This document shows, in pieces, positions 1 through 8,853 of a stretch of DNA of 64,000 nucleotides (position 1 is its first letter; each line of letters begins with the position of its first letter). The notes below the pieces were generated by a model. That model searched no databases and had not been told where the DNA came from. It worked only from the letters and a program-made list of their open reading frames with translations. Where the stretch lies: assembly GCF_031928785.1 (NCBI RefSeq), contig NZ_JARQAL010000003.1. The stretch is one strand, 5' to 3'. The position numbers and the translations under genes were made by a program. The DNA is from Enterococcus_C asini_A (GTDB lineage: Bacteria; Bacillota; Bacilli; Lactobacillales; Enterococcaceae).

Positions 1-1181
1 CGGATGAAACCGAAGAAGTGCCGGCGATTAAGTACAGTTGGGAAGATCGAAAAAAGCAAGTTGGCCAAGAAGAGTTGATTTGTGCCTGGACCAAATTCAC
101 TTTTCCGGGGCGTTCGAAGGTTTACAACGATTACCAGTGGCATTGGCAAAATTTTTCTGGAGTGGACTATGATGCCCGCCGTAAAGACCATGGCATTTTT
201 AATTTCGGTGGCAAAGGCTGGGATCCAGATGTGGACTCGGAAAATGGGAATTATGACTATTTAATGGGTTGTGACTTGGATATGGAAAATCCTGAGACCA
301 TCGAGCAGTTGGATCACTGGGGGCAGTGGTTTTTAAAGGAGACTCAAGTGGATGGTTTTCGTTTAGATGCGGTGAAGCATATTGATTTTAAGTATTATAT
401 TGATTGGCTTTTGGCCCGCCGAAAAGAAAAGAATGCTCCCATGTTTGTGGTGGGAGAGTATTGGGCAGATGAAGTTGAGAAATTAGAGCATTACTTGGAC
501 ACTTCTGGCAATTTGATTTCGTTGTTTGATGTGCCTTTGCATTTCAATTTCTTTGAAGCTAGTTCTAGTATGGGAAGCTTTGATATGCGACGAATTTTTG
601 ACAATACTTTATTGGCAACTCGTCCGGAGTACGCGGTAACCTTTGTGGATAATCACGATACCCAAGTGGGACAAAGTTTAGAGTCTTGGGTAGGGGGCTG
701 GTTTAAAGTTCACGTCTATGCCTTAACGCTGCTACGAAAAGAAGGAATCCCCACGGTGTTCTGGGGTGATTTGTACGGCATTCCTACCCAAGAAGTGAAT
801 CCAGTGGGTCGGGCATTATTGATTCTTCTGCTAATGCGTAAGCACGGTGCGTACGGTAATCAGGTAGATTATTTTGATGATGCAGATCGGATAGGCTGGG
901 TGCGTACAGGAGACTTTGATCATCCTTTGTCTGGTTATGCAGTAGTTATGACAAATGCCCTTGGCGGCAGCGTGCCCATGACCGTTAGTGCGGTTCATGG
1001 AGGCAAAACCTTTGTGGATGTTATGGGAAATCACGATGCCAAAGTAGTCTTGGATAAGGAAGGCTCAGGAGATTTTCCAGTGAAAGATGGTAAAATTTCT
1101 GTTTATGTTAATGAAGAAATCATTCCCGTAATTCGTGAAGTAGAGGAACGGTTAGCTAAATTACAAGAAAAGCATCAGTAA
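1..1181 (+). CDS. Cytoplasmic alpha-amylase (GH13), 5'-truncated by the window edge
   Basis: The C-terminal part of a glycoside hydrolase family 13 alpha-amylase that hydrolyses alpha-1,4-glucans such as glycogen or maltodextrin. The frame is open from base 3, so the gene starts outside the window; the GTG at 18 is an internal valine. Counting from that codon, the GH13 catalytic residues are visible: the nucleophile Asp117 in GFRLDAVKH, the acid/base Glu147 in VVGEYW, and Asp214 in FVDNHDT. The segment AWTKFTFPGR with following Trp-rich residues is typical of the intracellular GH13 subfamily 5 enzymes, which are about 480-510 residues long, so roughly 100 N-terminal residues are missing. No signal peptide can be judged. 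A strong terminator follows directly. Confidence 0.9.
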   Translation, partial: DETEEVPAIKYSWEDRKKQVGQEELICAWTKFTFPGRSKVYNDYQWHWQNFSGVDYDARRKDHGIFNFGGKGWDPDVDSENGNYDYLMGCDLDMENPETIEQLDHWGQWFLKETQVDGFRLDAVKHIDFKYYIDWLLARRKEKNAPMFVVGEYWADEVEKLEHYLDTSGNLISLFDVPLHFNFFEASSSMGSFDMRRIFDNTLLATRPEYAVTFVDNHDTQVGQSLESWVGGWFKVHVYALTLLRKEGIPTVFWGDLYGIPTQEVNPVGRALLILLLMRKHGAYGNQVDYFDDADRIGWVRTGDFDHPLSGYAVVMTNALGGSVPMTVSAVHGGKTFVDVMGNHDAKVVLDKEGSGDFPVKDGKISVYVNEEIIPVIREVEERLAKLQEKHQ

Positions 1182-1189
1182 TGCAGACA

Positions 1190-1232
1190 AATAGTCCTCC
1201 AGAAAAAAATTCTTTTTCTGGAGGACTATTTT
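1190..1232. terminator. Bidirectional Rho-independent terminator
   Basis: A perfect 18-bp inverted repeat (arms 1190-1207 and 1213-1230) with A and T tracts on both sides sits between the convergent amylase and CLC genes, so it can serve both. Confidence 0.9.
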
Positions 1233-1276
1233 ATAAACTTGCCTGGGTTGGACTTTACGAACTGGTTTAGACTTTC

Positions 1277-2800
1277 TTATTTAGATATCTGTTGGATTCG
1301 TTTGAAAACAATTCCAGCGTGGGTGGCATCGGTTAAAATATGCAGCGTATCACCCATTTTCACAATTGTATCGCCATGAATTAATAACTCTTGTTCCCCA
1401 CGAGATAAAGAAGTTAACAGGCAATGCTCTGGCCAAGTAATATCACGCACTGCCATTCCATCTAGAGGGCTGTCAGCAAATACGGGGAATTCTAGCACTA
1501 CTTTTTTACTTTGCAAGGAGACGTCCTGTTTTGCCACTAAGCGTTCTAATAGAGAGTCATAAATTGGACTGCCTCCTAAAAGATCTACCACTAAATAAGC
1601 CACCAAGGCCACGACCCCTAAAGGCATTAAGTGCTGCAAAGAACCTACCATTTCCGTCACCAAAATAATCGCGGTTAATGGGGCTTTGCCAATGGCTGCA
1701 AAATAGCCGGCCATGGCAATGATTACAAAGTTTTTTACATAGATGAAATCCATACCAAAAAAAGTCACTAGCATCATACCGAAAATCCCGCCGATTATCG
1801 CTCCAAGGGAAAGGATCGGTAAAAAGATGCCACCAGGAAGAGAAGCACCATAGGAAATCATCGAAAAACTAAAACGCAAAACAAAGAGAAAAATCAGTGT
1901 TTCCAAAGGCGGCACACTTTGACCAAAGGCTACGACTAGTTGATTGCCACCACCTAAAGTTTCCGGCCAAAAATAGCCAATGGGAATTACCAACAAAAAA
2001 GGCAGTAGCCCATAAAAATGAGCGGGGAGTGGCAGATGACGGTACCAATCTGCTAATTTTAATAAGACGATTTGATAAAAACGTCCTAAGAGACCAAGAA
2101 GTATTCCTAATAAAACCAGTAAACCGTAATAATTCAATGGCAGTGACTGAATTTGCCCCATGTGTAAAACCGGTTTTAAACCGAAAATTGTCAAGGAGAC
2201 GAAATTGGCAACAATGGCGGAAGTAAAAGAAGTTAGCCAGACTAAAGGAGAAAAATTGTGATGGACTTCTTCCACTACGAAAAGCAGTGCAGCAATAGGT
2301 GCGTTAAAAGCTGCCGCCAAACCAGCACTGGCACCACTGGAAAGTAAAATTTTGGTATCTGAGGAATTGGCCTTCGTAATTTCCGCCAATCCTTGGCCCA
2401 CAGAAGCGCCCAATTGAATAGAAGGACCTTCTCTGCCTAAAAATAGTCCCATGCCAACACTGATGATTCCACCAGTAAATTTCTTCCATAATACCGAAAA
2501 CCAGTTAGTAGACAATTCATCGCGCAATTGACCTTCCACTTGAGGAATGCCACTACCTTTTATATCCGGATCAGATTTTACCAACAAGCCTACGAGTATA
2601 GCACACAGTATGCTAATGAAAAGCCACAGTACTAACCACTGAGGGTGACTAGGGAAAAAATAATAGGCTTTTCCCACCACTTCACTTAATTTTTCAATGC
2701 CCAGTCGAAAGAGACTGACCACAATGCCAGCACAAATACCCAAAATGGTGCCCAGTAGAATATAATGCCCACGGGTTTTGTCTAATTGTTGAATCTTCAT
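1277..2800 (-). CDS. CLC-type chloride channel / Cl-/H+ antiporter with C-terminal RCK_C (TrkA-C) domain
   Basis: A polytopic membrane protein of the CLC family exchanging or conducting chloride against protons. CLC signatures appear in order: GSGIPQ (about residue 82), GREGP with the gating glutamate (about 124), a VEE pair matching the internal proton glutamate (about 177), and GGIFLP in the second half. After the membrane part, the last 75 or so residues form a TrkA-C/RCK_C-like domain instead of the CBS pair of eukaryotic CLCs. The frame opens at 2827, but the ATG at 2798-2800 has an AGGTGG ribosome binding site six bases upstream and is the better start (507 residues). It is transcribed alone, convergent with the amylase. 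The GSGIP chloride motif argues against a fluoride exporter. Confidence 0.9.
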   Translation of the reverse strand: MKIQQLDKTRGHYILLGTILGICAGIVVSLFRLGIEKLSEVVGKAYYFFPSHPQWLVLWLFISILCAILVGLLVKSDPDIKGSGIPQVEGQLRDELSTNWFSVLWKKFTGGIISVGMGLFLGREGPSIQLGASVGQGLAEITKANSSDTKILLSSGASAGLAAAFNAPIAALLFVVEEVHHNFSPLVWLTSFTSAIVANFVSLTIFGLKPVLHMGQIQSLPLNYYGLLVLLGILLGLLGRFYQIVLLKLADWYRHLPLPAHFYGLLPFLLVIPIGYFWPETLGGGNQLVVAFGQSVPPLETLIFLFVLRFSFSMISYGASLPGGIFLPILSLGAIIGGIFGMMLVTFFGMDFIYVKNFVIIAMAGYFAAIGKAPLTAIILVTEMVGSLQHLMPLGVVALVAYLVVDLLGGSPIYDSLLERLVAKQDVSLQSKKVVLEFPVFADSPLDGMAVRDITWPEHCLLTSLSRGEQELLIHGDTIVKMGDTLHILTDATHAGIVFKRIQQISK

Positions 2801-2842
2801 ATCGAACCACCTAAACTGAAATTTCATTTTCTCATTAACTTA

Positions 2843-2871
2843 ACTGTAGCGATTGTTTCGTGATTTTACAA
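2843..2871 (-). promoter_or_regulatory. Candidate promoter of the CLC gene
   Basis: On the minus strand TTGTAA (2866-2871), a 17-base spacer and TACAGT (2843-2848) lie about 45 bases before the start codon. Confidence 0.4.
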
Positions 2872-2955
2872 GTTGAATTGAAACTTTTCAAAAACCTACC
2901 AGCATTTTTTCTTAACTTTTAACGGCTATCCGTTTAATCACTAGCAGTGAAATGC

Positions 2956-2961
2956 TATAAT
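2956..2961 (+). promoter_or_regulatory. Extended -10 promoter of the pcrA operon
   Basis: TGC-TATAAT is a consensus extended -10 element; the -35 region (TTTAAT around 2933) is weak. It implies a leader of about 110 bases before pcrA, which holds two inverted repeats. Confidence 0.6.
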
Positions 2962-3079
2962 TGAAAGGATTGATTAATTGCAAAGTTAGCAGCTCAAGTT
3001 AACTTTGAGTAACAGAAATGGGCTGAGAGAAAATATGCTAATCAGCCAAACTGTTGCAAGTTGAGAAAGGAAGTTATTC

Positions 3080-5326
3080 ATGAGAGCCAATGAATTATTA
3101 AAAGGGATGAATCCTCGGCAGGCTGAAGCGGTGCAAACCACGGAAGGCCCGCTTTTGATTATGGCTGGTGCCGGTAGTGGGAAAACCCGGGTTTTGACCC
3201 ATCGCATTGCCTATTTAATAGAAGAAAAAGAAGTCAATCCTTGGAATATTTTGGCAATCACTTTTACTAATAAAGCCGCGAAAGAAATGAAAGAACGAGT
3301 GATTCGCTTAATGGAAGCCGGTGGAGAAGATGTTTGGATTTCCACTTTCCACTCCATGTGTGTGCGGATTTTGCGGCGAGATGTGGATCATATTGGGTAT
3401 TCTAAAAATTTCACCATTATTGATGGCTCTGAACAGCTGACTTTAATGAAGCGAGTGGTCAAAGAACTCAATATTGATCCTAAAAAATACGATCCTCGTT
3501 CCATATTGGGAGCTATATCAAATGCTAAAAATGAGCTGCTGACAGTGGCTGCTTATAGTGCGCGCCAAGGTAGTCTTTTTGAAGACATCGTGGCTCGCTG
3601 TTATGACTTGTATCAAAAAGAACTACGGCGCAATCAATGTTTGGATTTTGATGATTTGATTATGCTGACCATTCGTCTTTTTCAAGATAACCCAGAAATT
3701 TTGCAATATTATCAACGGAAATTTCATTATATCCACGTGGATGAATACCAAGATACCAACCATGCGCAATACACCTTAGTAAATCTGTTGGCAGCAGGGT
3801 TTCGTAATCTCTGTGTAGTGGGAGATGCGGATCAAAGTATTTACGGCTGGCGAGGAGCTGATATGCAAAATATTTTGGACTTTGAAAAGGATTATCCCGA
3901 TGCCCAAACGATTTTACTGGAACAAAACTATCGCTCTACCCAAAACATACTATCCGCAGCCAACCAAGTAATCGGTCACAATCAAAACCGTAAAGAAAAG
4001 AAATTATGGACAGAAAATGACCAAGGTGAGCCAATTGTTTATTATCGAGGAGACAGCGAGCGAGATGAGGGACGTTTTGTAGTATCAGAAATTCAACGTC
4101 TGCAACGAGAAGAACAGCGGAAATATGGTGATTTTGCTGTTTTGTATCGGACCAATGCCCAATCCCGGGTAGTGGAAGAAACCTTCCTCAAAGCCAATAT
4201 TCCATACAAGATGGTAGGGGGACATAAATTCTACGATCGCAAGGAAATTAAAGACATCCTAGCTTATTTGCAAGTTATTGCGAATCCTGCTGATTCTTTA
4301 AGTCTTTTGCGAATTATCAATGTACCCAAACGAGGAGTAGGCGCAGGTTCCATTGAAAAACTGCAAAGTTTTGCCAACCTTCACGATTTTTCATTATTAG
4401 AAGCAGGACAAAATGTGGCACTGTCTTCGCTAAAAGGCAAAGCGGCCACTGAAATTGAAAAATTAGCTCAAAGTTTAGCGGACTTTAATCAGATGATTCC
4501 TTATTTATCTGTAACGGAATTAACTAAGGAAATCTTAGCAAAAACTGGTTATGAAGATGAATTAAAACGCCAAAACAATTTAGAATCCCAAAACCGCTTG
4601 GAAAACTTAGAAGAATTTCTTTCGGTGACCATGGAATTTGACAAGAGCTATGAAGCCTTACCAGAAGAAGAACAAGAAGCCCCAGAAGACAAGTTGACGA
4701 TTTTCTTAAATGACTTGGCCTTGCTATCAGATGTGGATAGTTACGAAGAAGAAGTTAGCGAAGTGACGTTGATGACTTTACACGCAGCGAAAGGGTTGGA
4801 ATTTCCGGTAGTCTTTTTAGTTGGGATGGAAGAAGGGGTCTTTCCTTTGTCTCGGGCCATGATGGAAGAAAGTGAGTTGGAGGAAGAACGGCGCCTAGCT
4901 TATGTGGGCATTACCCGAGCAGAAGAAGCGTTGTATTTGACCAATGCTTTATCTCGAACTTTATACGGCAAAACCCAATACAACCGTCCGTCACGTTTTG
5001 TCAGTGAAATTGAAACAGAATTACTGGCAACTAAAGGGAATGGGACAGCCGGAGAAACGAAATCTATGGCGAGAAAAGAATTTTCGCCAAAAGTCTTTAA
5101 GCCGCAATACAAACAACCCCAAACAACCTCGGTGAATAGCCGTAAAGAAACCACTGCATCAGGGCTTATTTGGCAAGTTGGTGATAAGGTGAAGCATAAA
5201 AAATGGGGCATTGGCACCGTGGTTCGGGTTAGTGGCAAGCAAAAAGATATGGAACTAGACGTAGCTTTTCCTTCTCAAGGAATTAAGCGGCTACTGGCTG
5301 CTTTTGCACCGATTACAAAATGCTAG
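3080..5326 (+). CDS. pcrA: ATP-dependent DNA helicase PcrA (UvrD/Rep family)
   Basis: A superfamily 1A 3'-5' DNA helicase acting in repair, in removal of recombination intermediates and in plasmid replication. Helicase motifs are complete: Q-motif NPRQAEAV near the start, Walker A AGAGSGKTRVL (about 29-39), Walker B VDEYQDTN, motif III GDADQSIYGWRGAD, QNYRST, VTLMTLHAAKGLEFP and YVGITRAEE. A basic C-terminal linker leads to the Tudor-like tail GDKVKHKKWGIGTVV that contacts RNA polymerase in PcrA. At 748 residues it is full length. AAAGGAAG precedes the ATG by about six bases. It is the first gene of the likely operon pcrA-ligA-camS, with only 16 bases to ligA. Confidence 0.97.
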   Translation: MRANELLKGMNPRQAEAVQTTEGPLLIMAGAGSGKTRVLTHRIAYLIEEKEVNPWNILAITFTNKAAKEMKERVIRLMEAGGEDVWISTFHSMCVRILRRDVDHIGYSKNFTIIDGSEQLTLMKRVVKELNIDPKKYDPRSILGAISNAKNELLTVAAYSARQGSLFEDIVARCYDLYQKELRRNQCLDFDDLIMLTIRLFQDNPEILQYYQRKFHYIHVDEYQDTNHAQYTLVNLLAAGFRNLCVVGDADQSIYGWRGADMQNILDFEKDYPDAQTILLEQNYRSTQNILSAANQVIGHNQNRKEKKLWTENDQGEPIVYYRGDSERDEGRFVVSEIQRLQREEQRKYGDFAVLYRTNAQSRVVEETFLKANIPYKMVGGHKFYDRKEIKDILAYLQVIANPADSLSLLRIINVPKRGVGAGSIEKLQSFANLHDFSLLEAGQNVALSSLKGKAATEIEKLAQSLADFNQMIPYLSVTELTKEILAKTGYEDELKRQNNLESQNRLENLEEFLSVTMEFDKSYEALPEEEQEAPEDKLTIFLNDLALLSDVDSYEEEVSEVTLMTLHAAKGLEFPVVFLVGMEEGVFPLSRAMMEESELEEERRLAYVGITRAEEALYLTNALSRTLYGKTQYNRPSRFVSEIETELLATKGNGTAGETKSMARKEFSPKVFKPQYKQPQTTSVNSRKETTASGLIWQVGDKVKHKKWGIGTVVRVSGKQKDMELDVAFPSQGIKRLLAAFAPITKC

Positions 5327-5342
5327 AAAGGATTGATTTTCT

Positions 5343-7367
5343 TTGACTGATATGTCTGCAGCACAACAGGCCCGTGCATTGCGGGAACAATTAAATCGTT
5401 ATGCCCATGAGTATTATGTAATGGATCAACCCACTGTCTCAGATCATGTCTATGATGAACTCTACACCCGACTAGTGAACTTAGAGACAGAGCATCCAGA
5501 AGTGATAACCCCAGATTCTCCCACCCAGCGAGTGGGGGGAATCATTCAAGAAGGCTTTCAAAAAGTAGTGCATGATGTTCCGTTATACAGTTTAAATGAT
5601 GTGTTTAATAAAGAAGAAATCCAGGCCTTTGATCAACGAGTGCGTAAAGCGCTAGGTGATGAAGTGACCTATGTTTGTGAGTTGAAAATTGACGGACTAT
5701 CCGTTTCATTGAAGTACGAAGCCGGCCACTTTGTGCGAGGGGCAACCCGAGGAGATGGCAGCGTAGGAGAAAACATTACGGAGAATTTAAAAACCGTGCG
5801 CTCTATTCCTATGAATTTACAAGAACCATTATCCATTGAAGTGCGGGGAGAATGCTTTATGCCCAAGACTTCCTTTGTAAAATTAAACCAAGAGCGAGAT
5901 GTGGCAGGACTTGCAGTTTTTGCTAATCCGCGTAATGCAGCTGCTGGAAGCCTGCGTAATTTGGATACAAAAGTGACTGCAAAGCGCAATTTAGATACGT
6001 TTTTGTATACGGTAGCGGATTTCGGCCCATTATTAGTGGATAATCAGTTTGAAGCGTTAAATGAATTGCAAAAACTTGGTTTTCACACCAATCCGGAGCG
6101 ACGCCTTTGTAAGAATGTGGAGGAAATTTGGGCCTATATTGAAGAATTTCATGACCGTCGTAGCAGTTTGCCTTACGAAATCGATGGAGTGGTAATTAAA
6201 GTCAACTCTTTTAGTCAACAAGAAGACCTCGGCTTTACGGTAAAAGCTCCTCGCTGGGCCACGGCCTATAAGTTTCCCCCAGAAGAAGCCGAAACGCTCT
6301 TGGAAGATATTGAATGGACAGTTGGCCGTACCGGGGTGGTGACCCCAACTGCGGTAATGACGCCGGTGCGGATTGCCGGTTCCTTAGTCAGTCGGGCGAG
6401 TCTGCATAATATGGACTATATTCAAATGAAAGATATTCGTCTAGGCGATCAAGTAATTTTATACAAAGCTGGGGATATTATTCCGGAAATCAGCCAAGTT
6501 GTCTTAAGTAAGCGCCCGAAAACAAGCCCAAAATACTTAGCACCCACCCATTGCCCAGAGTGCCACAGTGAATTGGTCCATTTGGATGAAGAAGTTGCGT
6601 TACGCTGTATTAATCCTAAATGTCCAGCCCAAATCAAAGAAGGACTAGCCCATTTTGCTTCCCGAAACGCCATGAACATCGACGGTCTCGGTCCCAAAAT
6701 CGTTAATCAGATGTTTGAAAAACACTTAGTAACCGATGTAGCTGACTTATATACGTTGACCGAAGCCGACTTGCTAACTATGGATAAAGTAAAAGAAAAA
6801 TCAGCGAATAAGTTGCTGAAGGCCATTGATGCGAGTCGTGCTAATTCTTTAGAACGTCTGCTTTTTGGTTTGGGAATTCGCCATGTTGGCGCAAAGGCCG
6901 CAAAAATTTTAGCAGAACATTTTGAGACCATGGATGCTCTGATGACTGCTTCAAAAGAAGAAATTGTCGCTTTAGATACGATGGGCGAAATAATCGCCGA
7001 TAGTGTGGTGACCTATTTTGACAATGAAGAAGTTCATGAGTTAGTGGCCGAGTTAAAAAATGCCCAAGTCAATTTGATGTATACCGGACCAAAACTGACT
7101 GAAATCGCTGAGACCGATTCTTTCTTCCAAGGGAAAACGGTGGTTTTAACCGGTAAACTAGTTCTCTACACTCGAAATGAGGCCAAAGAATTAATTGAAA
7201 ACTTAGGAGGAACGGTTACCGGCAGTGTTTCGAAAAAAACTGACTTAGTCATTGCCGGAGCAGATGCTGGGAGTAAGAAAACAAAGGCTGAGCAGCTGGA
7301 GATTCCGATTTGGAGTGAAGAAGAACTCAAAAAAGCGATTGAAGGAGGGGTGAAAGGTGAGGATTAA
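5343..7367 (+). CDS. ligA: NAD-dependent DNA ligase LigA
   Basis: Seals nicks during replication and repair using NAD. Domain order is classical: Ia, adenylation domain with Lys115 in ELKIDG, OB fold, four-cysteine zinc finger (CPEC then CINPKC, about 406-430), helix-hairpin-helix repeats, and a C-terminal BRCT domain (about 590-674). Length 674 is normal. The start is taken as TTG at 5343, because AAAGGA at 5327-5332 lies 10 bases upstream; the in-frame ATG at 5352 would be 19 bases away. It follows pcrA closely and overlaps camS by 11 bases, so the three are probably co-transcribed. Confidence 0.97.
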   Translation: MTDMSAAQQARALREQLNRYAHEYYVMDQPTVSDHVYDELYTRLVNLETEHPEVITPDSPTQRVGGIIQEGFQKVVHDVPLYSLNDVFNKEEIQAFDQRVRKALGDEVTYVCELKIDGLSVSLKYEAGHFVRGATRGDGSVGENITENLKTVRSIPMNLQEPLSIEVRGECFMPKTSFVKLNQERDVAGLAVFANPRNAAAGSLRNLDTKVTAKRNLDTFLYTVADFGPLLVDNQFEALNELQKLGFHTNPERRLCKNVEEIWAYIEEFHDRRSSLPYEIDGVVIKVNSFSQQEDLGFTVKAPRWATAYKFPPEEAETLLEDIEWTVGRTGVVTPTAVMTPVRIAGSLVSRASLHNMDYIQMKDIRLGDQVILYKAGDIIPEISQVVLSKRPKTSPKYLAPTHCPECHSELVHLDEEVALRCINPKCPAQIKEGLAHFASRNAMNIDGLGPKIVNQMFEKHLVTDVADLYTLTEADLLTMDKVKEKSANKLLKAIDASRANSLERLLFGLGIRHVGAKAAKILAEHFETMDALMTASKEEIVALDTMGEIIADSVVTYFDNEEVHELVAELKNAQVNLMYTGPKLTEIAETDSFFQGKTVVLTGKLVLYTRNEAKELIENLGGTVTGSVSKKTDLVIAGADAGSKKTKAEQLEIPIWSEEELKKAIEGGVKGED

Positions 7368-8451
7368 GCAAATTGCAGCTTTAGGGGTATGCCTTTTTAG
7401 TCTGGGAGCTTGTGGTAATTTGGACAAAGGAGTGACCAATACAGACCCGGGTGAAAAGACAGAAAGTGGCAATATTACTACCGGTCGGATTGACAATTCG
7501 GTTTATCAAGGGATTATGACCGACGGCAAATACCAAACCAGTGCGAGCCGGGAAACGATCAGTAGTTTAAACAGCGGCTATAACCAAACCAACTTTGAAA
7601 ATGGGCTATTACGCTTATCTCACCAGACGTTTTCACCTGATAAATACTTTTTTCAAGAAGGCCAAAAACTAGATGCTCCAACTTTGAATAGTTGGTTAGG
7701 TCGTAATACAGCAGAGAATGATCAAGGGTTAAATCCTGGTGATGAAAGTCAGCCAATCATTTTACAACAAATTTTGGAGCACGATTTTCTAGATGAAGAT
7801 GGCAAAACCTTAGGAGGTATTAGCCTAGGCTTTGCCTTTAACTCGGTCTACTACCAAGGAGAGACTGCGATTGCGGTAAGTAGGGAAGAAATCATGGCCA
7901 ATGCTCGTAAATCCGTCAATACGGTTTTAACCCGCATGCGCAAAATGGCAGGTTTGGAAAGTGTACCAATTGTAGTGGGATTATTTGAACAATCCGCTAA
8001 AGAAAGTCTGATCGGGGGAACTTACATTTATCAAGGAGTTAGTAAAGATGGGGAGACTACTATTGATAATTTTGAACAAGTCAATGAAGAGGTCGTCTCA
8101 TTACCGGTTTTAAATAATGCTACCAACGGGGCAACGAATGATGGATTGTCAAATAAGTTTGCTAGTTTCCGCAGTTCCGTACAAAGCTTTTTCCCGAATT
8201 TAACGGGAGTAACCGGTAGAGCTTTGTATGTGGAAGGGCAGCTACAAACGTTAACGATGAGCGTGGACTCGAAATATTATGCCAAAACGGAGATCACTAG
8301 TTTTACTCAATATATCGGTAAACAAGTAGAGTCGATTTTCAAAGAAGTACCAGGACAAATTGAAGTTCAAATTTTATCGGTGAACGAGCCACAAGCATTT
8401 GTCTCTCGAAAAGACAAAGAAAATGAGATAATTTCCTATATTTTCAATTAA
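7357..8451 (+). CDS. camS: CamS-family lipoprotein (sex-pheromone cAM373 precursor family)
   Basis: A secreted lipoprotein: a short positively charged N terminus, a hydrophobic stretch and the lipobox SLGAC with the lipidated Cys at about residue 19. The remaining 345 residues match the CamS family by gene position (ligA-camS-gatC) and general sequence. In Enterococcus faecalis and Staphylococcus the processed CamS signal peptide yields the cAM373 pheromone; the function of the mature lipoprotein is not established. The start is GTG at 7357, with GAAGGAGG six bases upstream inside the ligA end, suggesting translational coupling. The signal peptide differs from the cAM373 sequence I know, so pheromone activity is not implied. 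Confidence 0.9.
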   Translation: MRIKQIAALGVCLFSLGACGNLDKGVTNTDPGEKTESGNITTGRIDNSVYQGIMTDGKYQTSASRETISSLNSGYNQTNFENGLLRLSHQTFSPDKYFFQEGQKLDAPTLNSWLGRNTAENDQGLNPGDESQPIILQQILEHDFLDEDGKTLGGISLGFAFNSVYYQGETAIAVSREEIMANARKSVNTVLTRMRKMAGLESVPIVVGLFEQSAKESLIGGTYIYQGVSKDGETTIDNFEQVNEEVVSLPVLNNATNGATNDGLSNKFASFRSSVQSFFPNLTGVTGRALYVEGQLQTLTMSVDSKYYAKTEITSFTQYIGKQVESIFKEVPGQIEVQILSVNEPQAFVSRKDKENEIISYIFN

Positions 8452-8495
8452 TACTTGAAAAATTGCGAAAATTATTTCATTATAGAAAAGAATAA

Positions 8496-8516
8496 ATCGT
8501 TTTTTTTGAAAACGAT
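8496..8516 (+). repeat. Inverted repeat in the gatC leader
   Basis: ATCGTTTT and AAAACGAT (8-bp arms at 8496-8503 and 8509-8516) flank a T-rich loop between camS and gatC. With the preceding TTGAAA (8455) and CATTAT (8478), 17 bases apart, it may be a weak terminator or an operator near a gat promoter. The role is unclear. Confidence 0.4.
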
Positions 8517-8547
8517 CAATGTTAGTAGTTAAGAAAGAGGGGACAAC

Positions 8548-8853
8548 ATGGCAATTAGTGAAGAACAAGTGAAGCACGTTGCAAAATTAGCCAAGCTTTC
8601 ATTTAATGATGAGGAGCGCCAGGCTTTTACCGCTCAATTGGGCAAAATTATTGATATGGTTGAATTACTGGAAGAAGTGGATACTACTGGAGTACCCTTT
8701 ACTTCAAATGTGGTGGAAACCGTCAATGTTATGCGCCAAGACCGGGCTCAACCTGGTATGTCCCGAGATGAATTAATGAAAAATGTACCAGAAAAAGAAG
8801 ATGGCTTTATTAAAGTGCCAGCCATTATCGACAACGGGGAGGCTGGAGCGTAA
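8548..8853 (+). CDS. gatC: Asp-tRNA(Asn)/Glu-tRNA(Gln) amidotransferase subunit C
   Basis: The small 101-residue subunit that wraps around and stabilises GatA and GatB in the GatCAB complex, which converts mischarged Glu-tRNA(Gln) to Gln-tRNA(Gln) in bacteria lacking GlnRS. The N-terminal pattern VKHVAKLAKLSF and the acidic C-terminal half are typical. AGAGGGG precedes the ATG. The stop codon overlaps the gatA start by one base, so the three gat genes form one translational block. Confidence 0.96.
   Translation: MAISEEQVKHVAKLAKLSFNDEERQAFTAQLGKIIDMVELLEEVDTTGVPFTSNVVETVNVMRQDRAQPGMSRDELMKNVPEKEDGFIKVPAIIDNGEAGA

Noticed and set aside
3020..3047. GGCTGAGA resembling a TPP riboswitch
   Set aside because: The second conserved half (ACCTGATCTGG with GCCAGCGGA-like part) is absent, and pcrA is not a thiamine gene; it forms only a simple hairpin.
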